NCBI RefSeq assembly: GCF_022354825.1
Contig: NZ_CP031168.1
Span: 807,501-871,500 of the forward strand
Reading direction: 5' to 3'
Source: Paenibacillus sp. H1-7
GTDB lineage: Bacteria; Bacillota; Bacilli; Paenibacillales; NBRC-103111
Length of the DNA: 64,000 bases
Position 1 is the stretch's first letter. Each line of letters starts with the position of its first letter. Below the pieces are notes generated by a model, which saw nothing but the letters and a program-made list of their open reading frames with translations, searched no databases and was not told the origin of the DNA. Positions 54,888-63,005 of this stretch are shown piece by piece. Both the position numbers and the translations under genes were made by a program.

Positions 54888-55061
54888 ATGGGGATATTTG
54901 TGTTTGTGTTCGTCTGTCTGTTTGCAGCAGGATACTTAATCATTAACATGTTCGACAACCGGCGCACATCGAACAAGGAGGGTGTCCGCAAACGGATTAT
55001 CATTTCGATTAGTCAGGCGGCCATCATCTCCAGCATCATTCAGCTGATTATACATGAATAG
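54888..55061 (+). CDS. Small two-helix membrane protein, 57 aa
   Basis: This 57-aa frame begins MGIFVFVFVCLFAAG. A first hydrophobic helix (~3-20) is followed by a charged loop (FDNRRTSNKEGVRKR) and a second helix (~37-55) ending IHE. AGGGAGAGATG precedes ATG 54888. It lies 38 bases after the KdpD fusion and before the operon terminator, so it should be under the same riboswitches. It may anchor the KdpD-like protein to the membrane or be a KdpF-like peptide. Both ideas are inference and I do not recognise a family. Confidence 0.7.
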   Translation: MGIFVFVFVCLFAAGYLIINMFDNRRTSNKEGVRKRIIISISQAAIISSIIQLIIHE

Positions 55062-55071
55062 CAAAACAGCG

Positions 55072-55125
55072 ACGGGAAGGTCTTCTTGGCGGTGCTGCGC
55101 GAGATGACCTTTCCGTTTGGGTTTT
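55072..55125 (+). terminator. Terminator of the riboswitch-controlled operon
   Basis: ACGGGAAGGTC (55072-55082) pairs with GACCTTTCCGT (55106-55116), with a partly structured 23-base loop, and is followed by TTGGGTTTT. Confidence 0.75.
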
Positions 55126-55177
55126 AAGCCGCGAGGGCTAGGTGTTCTTGCGAGGAAGGGACTGTGGCAGAAGCTTC

Positions 55178-55447
55178 TTATTGATTGATGAAGGTTTTCA
55201 ACGGACCTATCATCAGATTCATTCCGTCAACCATGCCTTGCAAATAGATCACCTTTTCTTTATCCTGCGGTACCTGCTCCGATACATCCGTCAGCTTTCT
55301 GCGAAACTTGTACTGAGTTTGCTCAAGATTTTCAACCAGTCCTGCGAAATCCTTGACGGCTTTCTGGCAATCGGTAAAGTCATGCTCGGTGAACAGATCG
55401 TTATTTTTCTCAATAAGCTCTTTAATAAAATGCTCGGTTGAATTCAT
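55178..55447 (-). CDS. Small helical hypothetical protein, 89 aa
   Basis: This 89-aa all-helical protein begins MNSTEHFIKELIEKNND. It is rich in Lys, Glu and Gln and predicted to form two or three helices without a membrane segment. The minus-strand ATG at 55447 has GGGAGGTGAAG upstream. The longer frame from 55465 starts inside that site. It is convergent with the riboswitch operon and divergent from the Rrf2 regulator. I cannot assign a family. A single cysteine and the EQTQYKFRRKL segment do not point to a function. Confidence 0.7.
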   Translation of the reverse strand: MNSTEHFIKELIEKNNDLFTEHDFTDCQKAVKDFAGLVENLEQTQYKFRRKLTDVSEQVPQDKEKVIYLQGMVDGMNLMIGPLKTFINQ

Positions 55448-55513
55448 GGCAGCTTCACCTCCCACCCGTAGAATCGGTTAGGTAAGCCTTTTTTATACAT
55501 GGGGAAAGGGCCC

Positions 55514-55542
55514 TTGACAATTATAACTGTAATCAATATAAT
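55514..55542 (+). promoter_or_regulatory. Consensus promoter with operator of the Rrf2 gene
   Basis: TTGACA (55514-55519), a 17-bp spacer and TATAAT (55537-55542) form a perfect SigA promoter. TTATA and TATAA flank the spacer as an inverted repeat, and AACTGTAATC inside it recurs at 56045-56054 ahead of the next gene. These are good candidates for Rrf2 binding sites. Confidence 0.8.
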
Positions 55543-55595
55543 AACAGATAAGAAGCAGATGAGATTCCAAGCAGAAGTCGGGAGGTTGCATTATT

Positions 55596-56024
55596 TTGAA
55601 TAGCGAGTTTACCATTGCGGTTCATAGCCTAGTATTGCTCGCTTACCGGCCTGATCATATGGCAACCAGCGATATGATCGCCCACAATGTATGCACACAT
55701 CCCGCCCGGGTGCGAAAGGTCATGGCTCTGCTTCGCAAGCACGGGTACGTTGCAGCCAAGGAAGGAACGGGAGGCGGTTTCTTGCTTCACTGCGAACCGG
55801 CGGAAGTAACGCTGGCGGATATGTACCGTCTGACCTCTCTGGGTTCGGTTAAGCCCGGCTGGTGCTCAGGCGACGTGGAGCAGGATTGCATGATTGCGTG
55901 CAATATGGCCACGGTAATGGATCATATTTTTTCCGGGGCGGAGAAGCAGTTGATCGATTATTTCGGGCATTGGACGATTCACGATGTACTCGAGCAGCTG
56001 CGTAAGGAGCAGGATAAGAAATAG
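55596..56024 (+). CDS. Rrf2-family transcriptional regulator
   Basis: This 142-aa protein of the Rrf2 family has a winged helix at ~1-70 (HMATSDMIAHNVCTHPARVRK and the wing GTGGGFLLH). The C-terminal part carries three cysteines in WCSGDVEQDCMIACN (spacing C-x7-C-x3-C), different from the C-x5-C-x5-C pattern I recall for IscR. It may sense redox or a thiol compound, perhaps without a cluster. TTG 55596 is used, with GGAGG ten bases upstream. A perfect promoter with operator-like symmetry suggests autorepression. Thioredoxin is encoded 600 bases downstream, which fits a redox role loosely. Confidence 0.87.
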   Translation: MNSEFTIAVHSLVLLAYRPDHMATSDMIAHNVCTHPARVRKVMALLRKHGYVAAKEGTGGGFLLHCEPAEVTLADMYRLTSLGSVKPGWCSGDVEQDCMIACNMATVMDHIFSGAEKQLIDYFGHWTIHDVLEQLRKEQDKK

Positions 56025-56200
56025 CCCTTGTTTTGTTTTCGTGAAACTGTAATCGGGTAACTATCAGTTAGAGGGAGATTTCATTTCTGCACCTGCATCG
56101 TTAGGTGGAAGCCGAAGCATTGCAATCTTTTATTTGAACTGTTACTTAAATCGTTTCAGTTAATTCAATGTCAGGTACAGATGGAAGGAGAGTGGCAGGT

Positions 56201-56587
56201 ATGGCGGTGGCAAAACAAGAGTGGATTCGGGTAGGAGATTGGGTTAGCGGCACTTCAACGGAGGATGAGAAGTTCATCGGCTATGTGGAGTCGGTTGACG
56301 TATTCGGCGGCGCAAGAGTTCGCGTTACGCAATGCGACCATGAAGCGGCGATCGGTGAATTGGTGGATAGCACGCTCAGCAAAATCGAGAAGCTTGCCGA
56401 CTATGTGCCGGCGGAAGAAGCCGACCTGCGCAGCTTGATGGATCTGGCTCTGATGACACGGGATCAAGCGTGGTTTGATGACTTGTACGCATCATTGAGA
56501 ATGATTCAATTCGACAGCAAAAACGGCAGTAAGCCAACGAAAGGTTATGGATCAGGTCCGTTCACCAGCCGCGTCAAGATCGATTGA
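56201..56587 (+). CDS. IDEAL-domain protein
   Basis: This 128-aa protein has an N-terminal small beta-barrel-like part (WIRVGDWVSGTSTEDEKFIGYV) followed by a motif resembling the IDEAL domain (MDLALMTRDQAWFDDLYASL, ~81-100), found in short Bacillales proteins of unknown function. AGGAGAG precedes ATG 56201. The longer frame from 56168 lacks a proper site. Rrf2-like motif AACTGTAATC and TGTTACTTAA lie upstream, so it may be controlled with the regulator before it. Confidence 0.75.
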   Translation: MAVAKQEWIRVGDWVSGTSTEDEKFIGYVESVDVFGGARVRVTQCDHEAAIGELVDSTLSKIEKLADYVPAEEADLRSLMDLALMTRDQAWFDDLYASLRMIQFDSKNGSKPTKGYGSGPFTSRVKID

Positions 56588-56639
56588 TAGGATGCTGGAC
56601 GCTGGATTGATATAAATATTAATTAAGGAGTGGATTCCT

Positions 56640-56960
56640 ATGGCATTGATTAAAGTGGAAGACAACAATTTCAAAGAAACGATAGCACAAGACGGTTTGG
56701 TGCTTGTAGATTTCTGGGCCCCTTGGTGCGGTCCTTGCAAAATGATTGCTCCCGTCCTTGAGGAAATGAACGCTCAATTGGGGGACAAATTGACCATCGC
56801 CAAAATGAACGTCGACGACAATCCTGAAACTCCAGGAGCGTACGGGATCATGAGCATTCCTACAATGAAGCTGTTCAAAAACGGGGTGGAGGTTTCCACA
56901 ACGGTAGGCTTCAGACCGCTGCAGGATATGCTGTCTTGGGTAGAGCCTCATTTGGCATAA
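56640..56960 (+). CDS. trxA: Thioredoxin
   Basis: This 106-aa thioredoxin has active site WCGPCK near residues 29-34, cis-proline segment SIPTMKLF near 74-81 and the C-terminal GFRPLQDMLSWVE. It is a cytoplasmic disulfide reductant recycled by thioredoxin reductase. AAGGAGTGG precedes ATG 56640. A bidirectional hairpin terminator follows. It may be the housekeeping TrxA or a paralogue. Confidence 0.96.
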   Translation: MALIKVEDNNFKETIAQDGLVLVDFWAPWCGPCKMIAPVLEEMNAQLGDKLTIAKMNVDDNPETPGAYGIMSIPTMKLFKNGVEVSTTVGFRPLQDMLSWVEPHLA

Positions 56961-57009
56961 TAGTTTATTGCGTTAAATAATTTCAGCCGGGATTCAAGGC
57001 AGGACGAAT

Positions 57010-57050
57010 AACCCTATCGGGATTGCTTATGCAGCCGTTAGGGTTCTTTG
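57010..57050. terminator. Bidirectional terminator between trxA and the ABC operon
   Basis: AACCCTA (57010-57016) pairs with TAGGGTT (57039-57045), flanked by CTTTG on the plus side and AT-rich sequence on the minus side. It ends trxA and the convergent minus-strand operon. Confidence 0.6.
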
Positions 57051-57061
57051 TCGTTATGAAG

Positions 57062-57946
57062 TTAGAAGTCTTTACGGCGGAACATGAGTAAGCCAAGTCC
57101 AAGCGCAGCGAGTGTATAACAAGCGGAATACAGCAGAAAAGCGTTGGACGGGATTTGTCCGATACCGAACGGTCCGAGGTCCATATCGAACGGCACCAGC
57201 TCCCGCATCTCGGACAACGAGAACAACTCCGACAGCATGCGATGCTGCAGCGACTCCGTTGGCATGAGGAGAGACATGATGCCGGCAATGGTCATCAGAG
57301 GCTTCACGGCTTCGTCCTCCAGCCGGGCGAAGCTGCCCACCTTCTCGATCATACCCCCGAGCCAGCCGGCGCCGTACAGCATCGTCATGAACACGCCGTT
57401 GCCAAGGGCGGAGAACAGGCAGGAGCCGAGCATTGAGATCGAGACAAGGATGGGTACGATCCATGCAAACAGCAAAAACGATTTGATTAAAGATACCGGT
57501 TCCGCGGGAATGCTGGAATTAGCGTTCGTAATGAGCAGGATCGAAAGGAACAGCAGAGCGGCGTAGCCTATGCCCAGGCTTACATATCCGATCCATCGGC
57601 CCATGTACCAGTGCCAGCGGGGCAGCGGCCGCGGAAGCAGCGCCTGCAGCACTCCCTGCTCGGCTTCGCCGGATATGACGGAGAACGAACTGAATATCGA
57701 TAAGAAAGCGATGACGAAAGCGCCGAAGAAAAAGCCCAGCGTCAAGGTGATGCTGCCGAGCTGGAAGCTTTCGATCAGGTAAGCGGTGCTTGTTTTGTCT
57801 TGCAGGTAAGGGGAGTCGAGACGTTCTCCCAAAGTTTTGGCGACAAACCAGAACGCCAGCAAGAACACGGCAGTCATAAGCAGCGTTAGTATCATGACCC
57901 GTTTGCGGAGCAGCTCCTTCCAGGTCATTCCAATGATCGTTATCAT
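57062..57946 (-). CDS. ABC-2 type permease
   Basis: This 294-aa membrane protein has about six helices. It begins MITIIGMTWKELLRKRVMI, and the region EAEQGVLQALLPRPLPRWHWYMGRW (~90-114) is typical of NosY/ABC-2 permeases of the YhaQ or YtrC kind. It is the last gene of a four-gene operon: sigma factor, anti-sigma factor, ATPase, permease. ATG 57946 overlaps the ATPase stop codon by four bases. Cargo is unknown. Confidence 0.86.
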   Translation of the reverse strand: MITIIGMTWKELLRKRVMILTLLMTAVFLLAFWFVAKTLGERLDSPYLQDKTSTAYLIESFQLGSITLTLGFFFGAFVIAFLSIFSSFSVISGEAEQGVLQALLPRPLPRWHWYMGRWIGYVSLGIGYAALLFLSILLITNANSSIPAEPVSLIKSFLLFAWIVPILVSISMLGSCLFSALGNGVFMTMLYGAGWLGGMIEKVGSFARLEDEAVKPLMTIAGIMSLLMPTESLQHRMLSELFSLSEMRELVPFDMDLGPFGIGQIPSNAFLLYSACYTLAALGLGLLMFRRKDF

Positions 57947-58902
57947 GCGCGTTCCCCCCTATGGCTTAATCCGGAAACCGCGCTCATGAACCATTCGTCC
58001 AGTCTGGTTTTCGATTTTTTGACCTCATATAGCGTCATTCCTTGCTCGATGACGAGACTGTTCAGCCAGCCGATCTGCTCGTCGTCCTCCAGGACGGCTT
58101 CGAGCCAGACCGAATCGCTGCCGGCCGGTACCGGCAGCGGTACCGTACTCACCGGCATCCCGATCATGTCGCTCAGCCAGGCCGCCGCAAACGGCGTGAA
58201 CCCGCCGACACGCAGGTGCCAGCGGGTTTTCTCCTGCAACACGTCGGCGACAGCGCCGGTGTGCAGGATTTGTCCATTATTTAATAGTGCGACGCGATCG
58301 CACAGCATTTCGACATCCTCAAGCAAATGGGAGTTGAGGAAGATCGTCTTGCCTTGCTTGCGCAGCTCGCGAAGCAGCTCGCGGACCTCCATCCGGCCGA
58401 TCGGGTCGAGGGCGGATGCGGGCTCGTCCAGAAAGACGAGCTTCGGGTCGTTGACAAGGGCGCATGCCAAGCCAAGCCGCTGCTGCATTCCCTTGGAGTA
58501 ATGCTTCACCCTGTCGCGTCCGCGGAGGCCGATGCCGACCCGATCGAGCAGCTCGGGAATGCGCTTCTTAGCGAGGGCGGGTTCGATGCCGCACAGCTTC
58601 GCGTGCAGGCTTACGACCTCCTCGCCGCTAAGCCATTCCTGATAGCGGTACAGCTCCGGCAAGTAGCCGATATGGCGTCTTGCCTCGATGGTTCCGATAG
58701 GCTCGCCCATGATCGTCGCCGAGCCTCCGGTAGGACGGATGAGTCCGACGAGCATTTTGACGAAGGTGCTCTTGCCGGCTCCATTCGGCCCGAGGAAGCC
58801 GAAGGCTTCCCCTTTGCCGACTTGAAGCGTAATGTTGCGGCAGCCGCGTCCGTTGCCGTAATCTTTGCTTAAACCGCGAGCTTCAATCATTGGATGAATC
58901 AA
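57943..58902 (-). CDS. ABC transporter ATP-binding protein
   Basis: This 319-aa ATPase has Walker A GPNGAGKSTF near 38-47, signature YSKGMQQRLGLACALV near 133-148, Walker B LVFLDEPASALD near 155-166 and a His switch in NSHLLEDVE. The C-terminal ~90 residues form an accessory domain. TTG 58902 overlaps the anti-sigma stop codon (TTGA). ATG 58890 is a plausible alternative start. It pairs with the following permease and is likely under the ECF sigma factor two genes upstream. Confidence 0.87.
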   Translation of the reverse strand: MIHPMIEARGLSKDYGNGRGCRNITLQVGKGEAFGFLGPNGAGKSTFVKMLVGLIRPTGGSATIMGEPIGTIEARRHIGYLPELYRYQEWLSGEEVVSLHAKLCGIEPALAKKRIPELLDRVGIGLRGRDRVKHYSKGMQQRLGLACALVNDPKLVFLDEPASALDPIGRMEVRELLRELRKQGKTIFLNSHLLEDVEMLCDRVALLNNGQILHTGAVADVLQEKTRWHLRVGGFTPFAAAWLSDMIGMPVSTVPLPVPAGSDSVWLEAVLEDDEQIGWLNSLVIEQGMTLYEVKKSKTRLDEWFMSAVSGLSHRGERA

Positions 58903-60065
58903 GACTTGATCAACTCCGATACTTTGTTCACTACGGCTTCCTTATCCGTTAGGAGATTATTTCCGCTCAAGCGGAACAGCTGTCCTTCCTTAACCCAGGT
59001 CGCCGTGAAGTAAGTGCGCTGCTGCTTTTCGTCGTTATACGAAGTGCCCGATACAATGACTTCGACGCCGTCCACTTTCACCTTTTCTACTTGGCCTGAT
59101 TCGATAATAGGCAGCGGAACGGAGCCGCCCTGCAGGATGCCCGCCGTTTGCAGGTTCTGCCTGATGTCATCCGGTAACAGAGGGAACTGCATAATGGCAT
59201 CCAATGCTTCCTTCATTGGGATCGAAGGATCTACCGTAACGGTAGGAAGCGGCGTTTGGGTCAGGGAATAGCCTTTTGTATTTTTTTTATCTTCCGATTG
59301 ATTCGAAACGTACAGATGAGTGGATGATCCCATTTCCAGCGTAATCGGTTTGCCGTCAACGGATTGCGGCATCAATTTCTTCGCTCCGAGACGCTGCATC
59401 GCCTTGTTCACTTCATCCACATTCATCTTGAACGTAATGCTGTTGGAAGGGGAGACGTATATTTTTTCTTTTCCGTCGTAATCCTTAGGGATGACGACTT
59501 TATGTCCGAGCGCTTTGGCCGCTTCGTTCGCATCGGCTTCACCGATCGCTTTGCCGGACACCTGCGTGAATTCTCCGAATGTATTGATCGACTGGCGTTC
59601 CTTTCCGTCGCCGAAGGCCCCGTTCAGTATCGCTTGCAAGTCGTTCTCCTGAACGACGGTCAGCTGCTGCATGCGGAACTTGTTCAAAATGGCGGCGAGC
59701 GCCTGATTGCCGGCCGGTGTTGCAATAGTAACGGCAACTACGCTGACGGCCGCTGCCGCTGCAACCCATCTTTTGCGCTTGCGCATCCACTCGCCGAAAG
59801 CATTCGGCTTGCGGGCAGCGGCTGCGCCGTCCGCCTCGGCGGAAAGCTGAACGCGGCTATGCTGCGTGGACGAACCGCACGCTTCAGCCGCAGGCGCGTC
59901 CTCTGCATCCTCGCTGCCGGCCGGCATCATCGAGGATGCGGCGGTGAGCTGTGCGGACCAGCGGGACCATTGCGGCGATTCCGCTTCGCCGGAAAGCTTT
60001 TGCTGGAGGCGGGCCCAGGCGGCGTCCGTCAGCTCCATGTCGTTCTTTTTATTGGCTTCACTCAT
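58899..60065 (-). CDS. Anti-sigma factor-like membrane protein
   Basis: This 388-aa protein has an N-terminal cytoplasmic region of ~95 residues, rich in Ala and acidic residues, one transmembrane helix (~100-118, WVAAAAAVSVVAVTIATPAG) and a large extracellular domain resembling DUF4367-type sensors. Encoded right after an ECF sigma factor, it is probably its membrane anti-sigma factor. The classical anti-sigma HxxxCxxC zinc motif is not visible. AGGAGG precedes ATG 60065. The extracellular part likely senses an envelope signal, as inference. Confidence 0.8.
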   Translation of the reverse strand: MSEANKKNDMELTDAAWARLQQKLSGEAESPQWSRWSAQLTAASSMMPAGSEDAEDAPAAEACGSSTQHSRVQLSAEADGAAAARKPNAFGEWMRKRKRWVAAAAAVSVVAVTIATPAGNQALAAILNKFRMQQLTVVQENDLQAILNGAFGDGKERQSINTFGEFTQVSGKAIGEADANEAAKALGHKVVIPKDYDGKEKIYVSPSNSITFKMNVDEVNKAMQRLGAKKLMPQSVDGKPITLEMGSSTHLYVSNQSEDKKNTKGYSLTQTPLPTVTVDPSIPMKEALDAIMQFPLLPDDIRQNLQTAGILQGGSVPLPIIESGQVEKVKVDGVEVIVSGTSYNDEKQQRTYFTATWVKEGQLFRLSGNNLLTDKEAVVNKVSELIKS

Positions 60066-60083
60066 GTATTTGTTCCTCCTAAT

Positions 60084-60626
60084 TCAATCTAGAGCCTGTG
60101 CATGCGTCTGCTGCTCGGCATGGCGTCTTAACCGTTCCGTAGCCCGGTGGAGCAGAGTTCCGACCAGCGGCGGCCTGACTTGCAGCTGCTCGGCAATTTC
60201 AGCGTAGCTGTAACCCGAGTACCGCAGCAGCAGAGCCTTGCGATCCCGTTCCGGCAGCTCCTCGAGCCACTCGCGCACCTCTTCCTGATCGAGCTGCCTC
60301 ATCAGCAGCTGCTCGTTCGACGGCTGTTCGCCGTCCAGGCTGAGCACGTTCAGCGTCTGTTTCTCGTGAAGGGCGCGTTCCCGCGATTTTTTGTTCAGGT
60401 GGTCGTAAGCGATCCTCGTCAATACCCGGTGCAGCCAGGCACCCATGAGAGAAGGATCGTCCGGCGGGTTGCGGTAGAGCCGCAAGAACACCTCCTGAGC
60501 CAAATCTTCGGCAGCGGCCTCGTCACGTACAAGCGCGATCAGCTTGCGGCGCACGGTAGGGTAATGTATATAAAATACTTCTCGAAAAAACTCGGTTGTC
60601 GTTTGTTGCGTTTGTTGCTGTTCCAA
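60084..60626 (-). CDS. ECF-family RNA polymerase sigma factor
   Basis: This 180-aa sigma factor has region 2 (~20-90, AAEDLAQEVFLRLYR and a WLHRVLTRIAYDHL stretch) and region 4 (~118-175, LPERDRKALLLRYSGYSYAEI and the recognition helix near LVGTLLHRATERLRR). TTG 60626 is the start, with AAAGGAGG eight bases upstream. It heads the operon with its putative anti-sigma factor and an ABC transporter. The 264-base divergent region 60627-60890 should hold its promoter, but I found no convincing ECF motif there. Confidence 0.92.
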   Translation of the reverse strand: MEQQQTQQTTTEFFREVFYIHYPTVRRKLIALVRDEAAAEDLAQEVFLRLYRNPPDDPSLMGAWLHRVLTRIAYDHLNKKSRERALHEKQTLNVLSLDGEQPSNEQLLMRQLDQEEVREWLEELPERDRKALLLRYSGYSYAEIAEQLQVRPPLVGTLLHRATERLRRHAEQQTHAQALD

Positions 60627-60890
60627 TCGATTGTCCTCCTTTCAGCTGCAGCTATATATAAGACGGACCCTAATGTTATTTTGTATCACAGAAGCGAACA
60701 AAATCATGATACTATAAAAATAAGACAGGATGAACGGGTCTTGTAAAGGGCGGAAACGGGCATGAAATCGACTTGTGCCGCATAATGAATACCGTTTGGC
60801 TGCGGTAACAGCCGGGAAGATGCCGGGCCGGGATGGAACAGCCCAAGAAGAAATCGTTAGCGAAATAGGACGTATAGGGGGCGAAGGTTG

Positions 60891-61661
60891 ATGGTTCCAG
60901 CTTTGTTCGTTGCTCATGGCATTCCATCCATCGTATTGGAATCAAGCCGGTATACGAAATTTTTGCGCCAGCTCGGCATGCTTTTGCCCAAACCTACCGG
61001 CATTGTTATCCTCAGCGCTCATTGGGAGGATGCAGTTCAGCAAATAGCGGCGGCTCCTCAGCCTGAAACGATGTACGATTTTTTCGGCTATCTCCCGCAG
61101 CTGTACGAAATGACGTATCCCGCGAGCGGCGATCTGGTTCTCAGCCTGGAGATCGAGAGCTTGTTTGCAGCGGAGGGCATACGGTGCGAGTTGAATCACC
61201 ACAGGGGCTTGGATCATGGAGCGTGGTCGGTGTTATCGCTGATGTATCCTGCCGCGGCCATCCCGGTTGTAGCGCTCTCGGTAAATCCGAAGCTTGTCCC
61301 CGAGGAGCAGTACCGGATCGGAAAGGCGCTGTTGCCGCTCAGAGCCAAAAACATCATGATCATCGGCAGCGGAGGGACGGTCCACAATTTATCTAAGCTG
61401 CAGTGGAACAACGACGCCGCGGACAGGTGGGCGATCCGGTTCGATCAATGGTTAGCGGAGGCTGTCAGCGTGTGGGATCTCGAGGCTTTGTTCGATTATG
61501 AGCAAAGGGCTCCGTACGCCGCGGATGCGGCACCGACCAAAGAGCATCTGATGCCGCTGTTCATTGCAATGGGAGCCGGGGATAAGCATCGTTCCGGGCG
61601 ATTGCTGCATCAGCAGTATGATTATGGGACTATGAGCCTTATGACGTGGATGTTCAAGTAA
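60891..61661 (+). CDS. LigB/DODA-type extradiol dioxygenase family protein
   Basis: This 256-aa protein of the class III extradiol dioxygenase family (YgiD/4,5-DOPA dioxygenase) has FVAHGIPSIVLE near residue 6, ILSAHWED near 37, a His pair in HHRGLDHGAWSVLSLMYP near 103-120, VVALSVNP and IGSGGTVHNL near 160. Histidines in these motifs bind the active-site metal. The natural substrate is unknown. ATG 60891 and TTG 60888 are adjacent, and ATG is chosen for spacing from the GGGGGCGAAGG stretch. Confidence 0.87.
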   Translation: MVPALFVAHGIPSIVLESSRYTKFLRQLGMLLPKPTGIVILSAHWEDAVQQIAAAPQPETMYDFFGYLPQLYEMTYPASGDLVLSLEIESLFAAEGIRCELNHHRGLDHGAWSVLSLMYPAAAIPVVALSVNPKLVPEEQYRIGKALLPLRAKNIMIIGSGGTVHNLSKLQWNNDAADRWAIRFDQWLAEAVSVWDLEALFDYEQRAPYAADAAPTKEHLMPLFIAMGAGDKHRSGRLLHQQYDYGTMSLMTWMFK

Positions 61662-61811
61662 ATGCTCTAGAAAATGAAAGAAAGTTATCTGAATTTTTAA
61701 AATGTTCACGTTAACATAGATAAAAAGGACGGAGCCTGTTATAATTTCATTAGGCTAAACCGCTTCTCCAATAGGGTAGCACAAACTTATAAACAAGCTG
61801 GAGGTTAAGTG

Positions 61812-62669
61812 ATGAAACTGTCCGTATTTACTGTCGTTACGCCGGATTTGACACCGGAAGAGCTTGCCGTCGCCGCTAAAGAGGCAGGGATTGAAGGCAT
61901 TGAATGGCGTTTTAAAGAAGTACCGGAGGAATTCAAAAACGAGAAGCCGTCGTTCTGGCGCAACAATCTGTGCTCGATCGATCCTGCAGCAACCGATGAA
62001 GAGCTGGAGCGCTTCGCCAAAGCAGCCCGCGATAACGGTCTGCAAACGATCAGCGTGACGCCTTATGTTAAGGCAGGGGATATCGAAGCTACGGAGCGGG
62101 TGCTTGAAGTAGCCCAAAAGCTGGGAGCGCAAGTGATCCGTGTCGGCGTGCCGGTATATGACCGTTCCACGCATTATAACGAGCTGTTCGAGCAAGAAGT
62201 CCGCTATTTGCAAGCCGTAGAGCCATTGGCGAAAAAATATGGCGTCAAATGCCTCGTAGAAACGCATCACAACACGATCATCGCCAGCGCTTCCGCGGCG
62301 CTTCGACTGGTAAGCCAGTTCGATCCGAAGCACATCGGCGTGCTGTTCGATCCGGGCAACATGGTGCACGAAGGCTACGAAAACTTCCGTATGGGCTTGG
62401 AAATGCTGGGACCTTACCTTGCACATGTTCATATTAAAAATACCGGCTGGAAAAAAACAGATGTCCGCGAAGACGGCTCGCAAGCATGGACTTCCTACTG
62501 GGAGCCAAACCTGGGCGGCATCGTAAACTGGAAGCAAGTGCTGTCCGACCTGAAGGCTATCGGCTACGACGGCTATTTGGGAGTGGAGGATTTCAGCGGC
62601 AAGTACGGCTCCAAGGAGCTGCTGAAGCAATACGGCGAGGAAGTCCGCGCTATTTTGGCAGAAATTTAA
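61812..62669 (+). CDS. Sugar phosphate isomerase/epimerase (AP endonuclease 2 fold)
   Basis: This 285-aa TIM-barrel protein of the xylose-isomerase-like family begins MKLSVFTVVTPDLTPEE. Metal-binding segments include CLVETHHNT near 153, GVLFDPGNMVHEG near 175-188, HVHIKN near 207 and YLGVEDFSGKYG near 252. Members isomerise or epimerise ketoses or inosose. The natural substrate is unclear. GGAGG precedes ATG 61812 by seven bases. A TATAAT box lies near 61738. It is monocistronic, with its own terminator. Confidence 0.87.
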   Translation: MKLSVFTVVTPDLTPEELAVAAKEAGIEGIEWRFKEVPEEFKNEKPSFWRNNLCSIDPAATDEELERFAKAARDNGLQTISVTPYVKAGDIEATERVLEVAQKLGAQVIRVGVPVYDRSTHYNELFEQEVRYLQAVEPLAKKYGVKCLVETHHNTIIASASAALRLVSQFDPKHIGVLFDPGNMVHEGYENFRMGLEMLGPYLAHVHIKNTGWKKTDVREDGSQAWTSYWEPNLGGIVNWKQVLSDLKAIGYDGYLGVEDFSGKYGSKELLKQYGEEVRAILAEI

Positions 62670-62711
62670 TCCGTTAGGCTGCGCATTTACTGCGGAGGCT
62701 CTGGCATGACT

Positions 62712-62749
62712 AAACCCGTTCATCGGTTCACACCGGTGGCGGGTTTTTT
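62712..62749 (+). terminator. Terminator after the isomerase gene
   Basis: AAACCCG...CGGT pairs with ACCG...CGGGTTT across a TCAC loop with small internal loops and is followed by T6. Confidence 0.85.
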
Positions 62750-62803
62750 GATTTGTTGCGGAAGGGATCGGTAGAGCTAGGAGAAAAATAGTTTCAGACA
62801 CTC

Positions 62804-62832
62804 TTTACAACGTAACAGTGTTATGTTACATT
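62804..62832 (+). promoter_or_regulatory. Promoter with palindromic operator upstream of the MFS gene
   Basis: TTTACA (62804-62809) and TACATT (62827-62832) are 17 bp apart. Between them lies GTAACAGTGTTATGTTAC (62812-62829), an inverted repeat GTAACA/TGTTAC. This position suits a TetR- or MarR-type repressor. No such gene is in the window. Confidence 0.6.
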
Positions 62833-62849
62833 ACTGGATGAAGATGCTT

Positions 62850-62941
62850 ATGCTTATAAACGGAATGATGGTACGGCTGGATGAGGCTTGGATTCATTCC
62901 GGCCGCAATATACAGCCAATCGGCTGTCGGCTTATAAGCAT
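62850..62941 (+). other. Long stem-loop in the MFS leader
   Basis: ATGCTTATAA (62850-62859) and TTATAAGCAT (62932-62941) are perfect 10-base complements. CGGAATGA (62861-62868) can pair with TCATTCCG (62894-62901) inside. The stretch 62753-63160 has no gene, and this leader stem could be a post-transcriptional control element. Confidence 0.5.
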
Positions 62942-63005
62942 CGTATGCATTTTAATTCCGAAATAGTTCAATAAAACAAAAATCGAGACATCAAATCGTC
63001 TGGTT

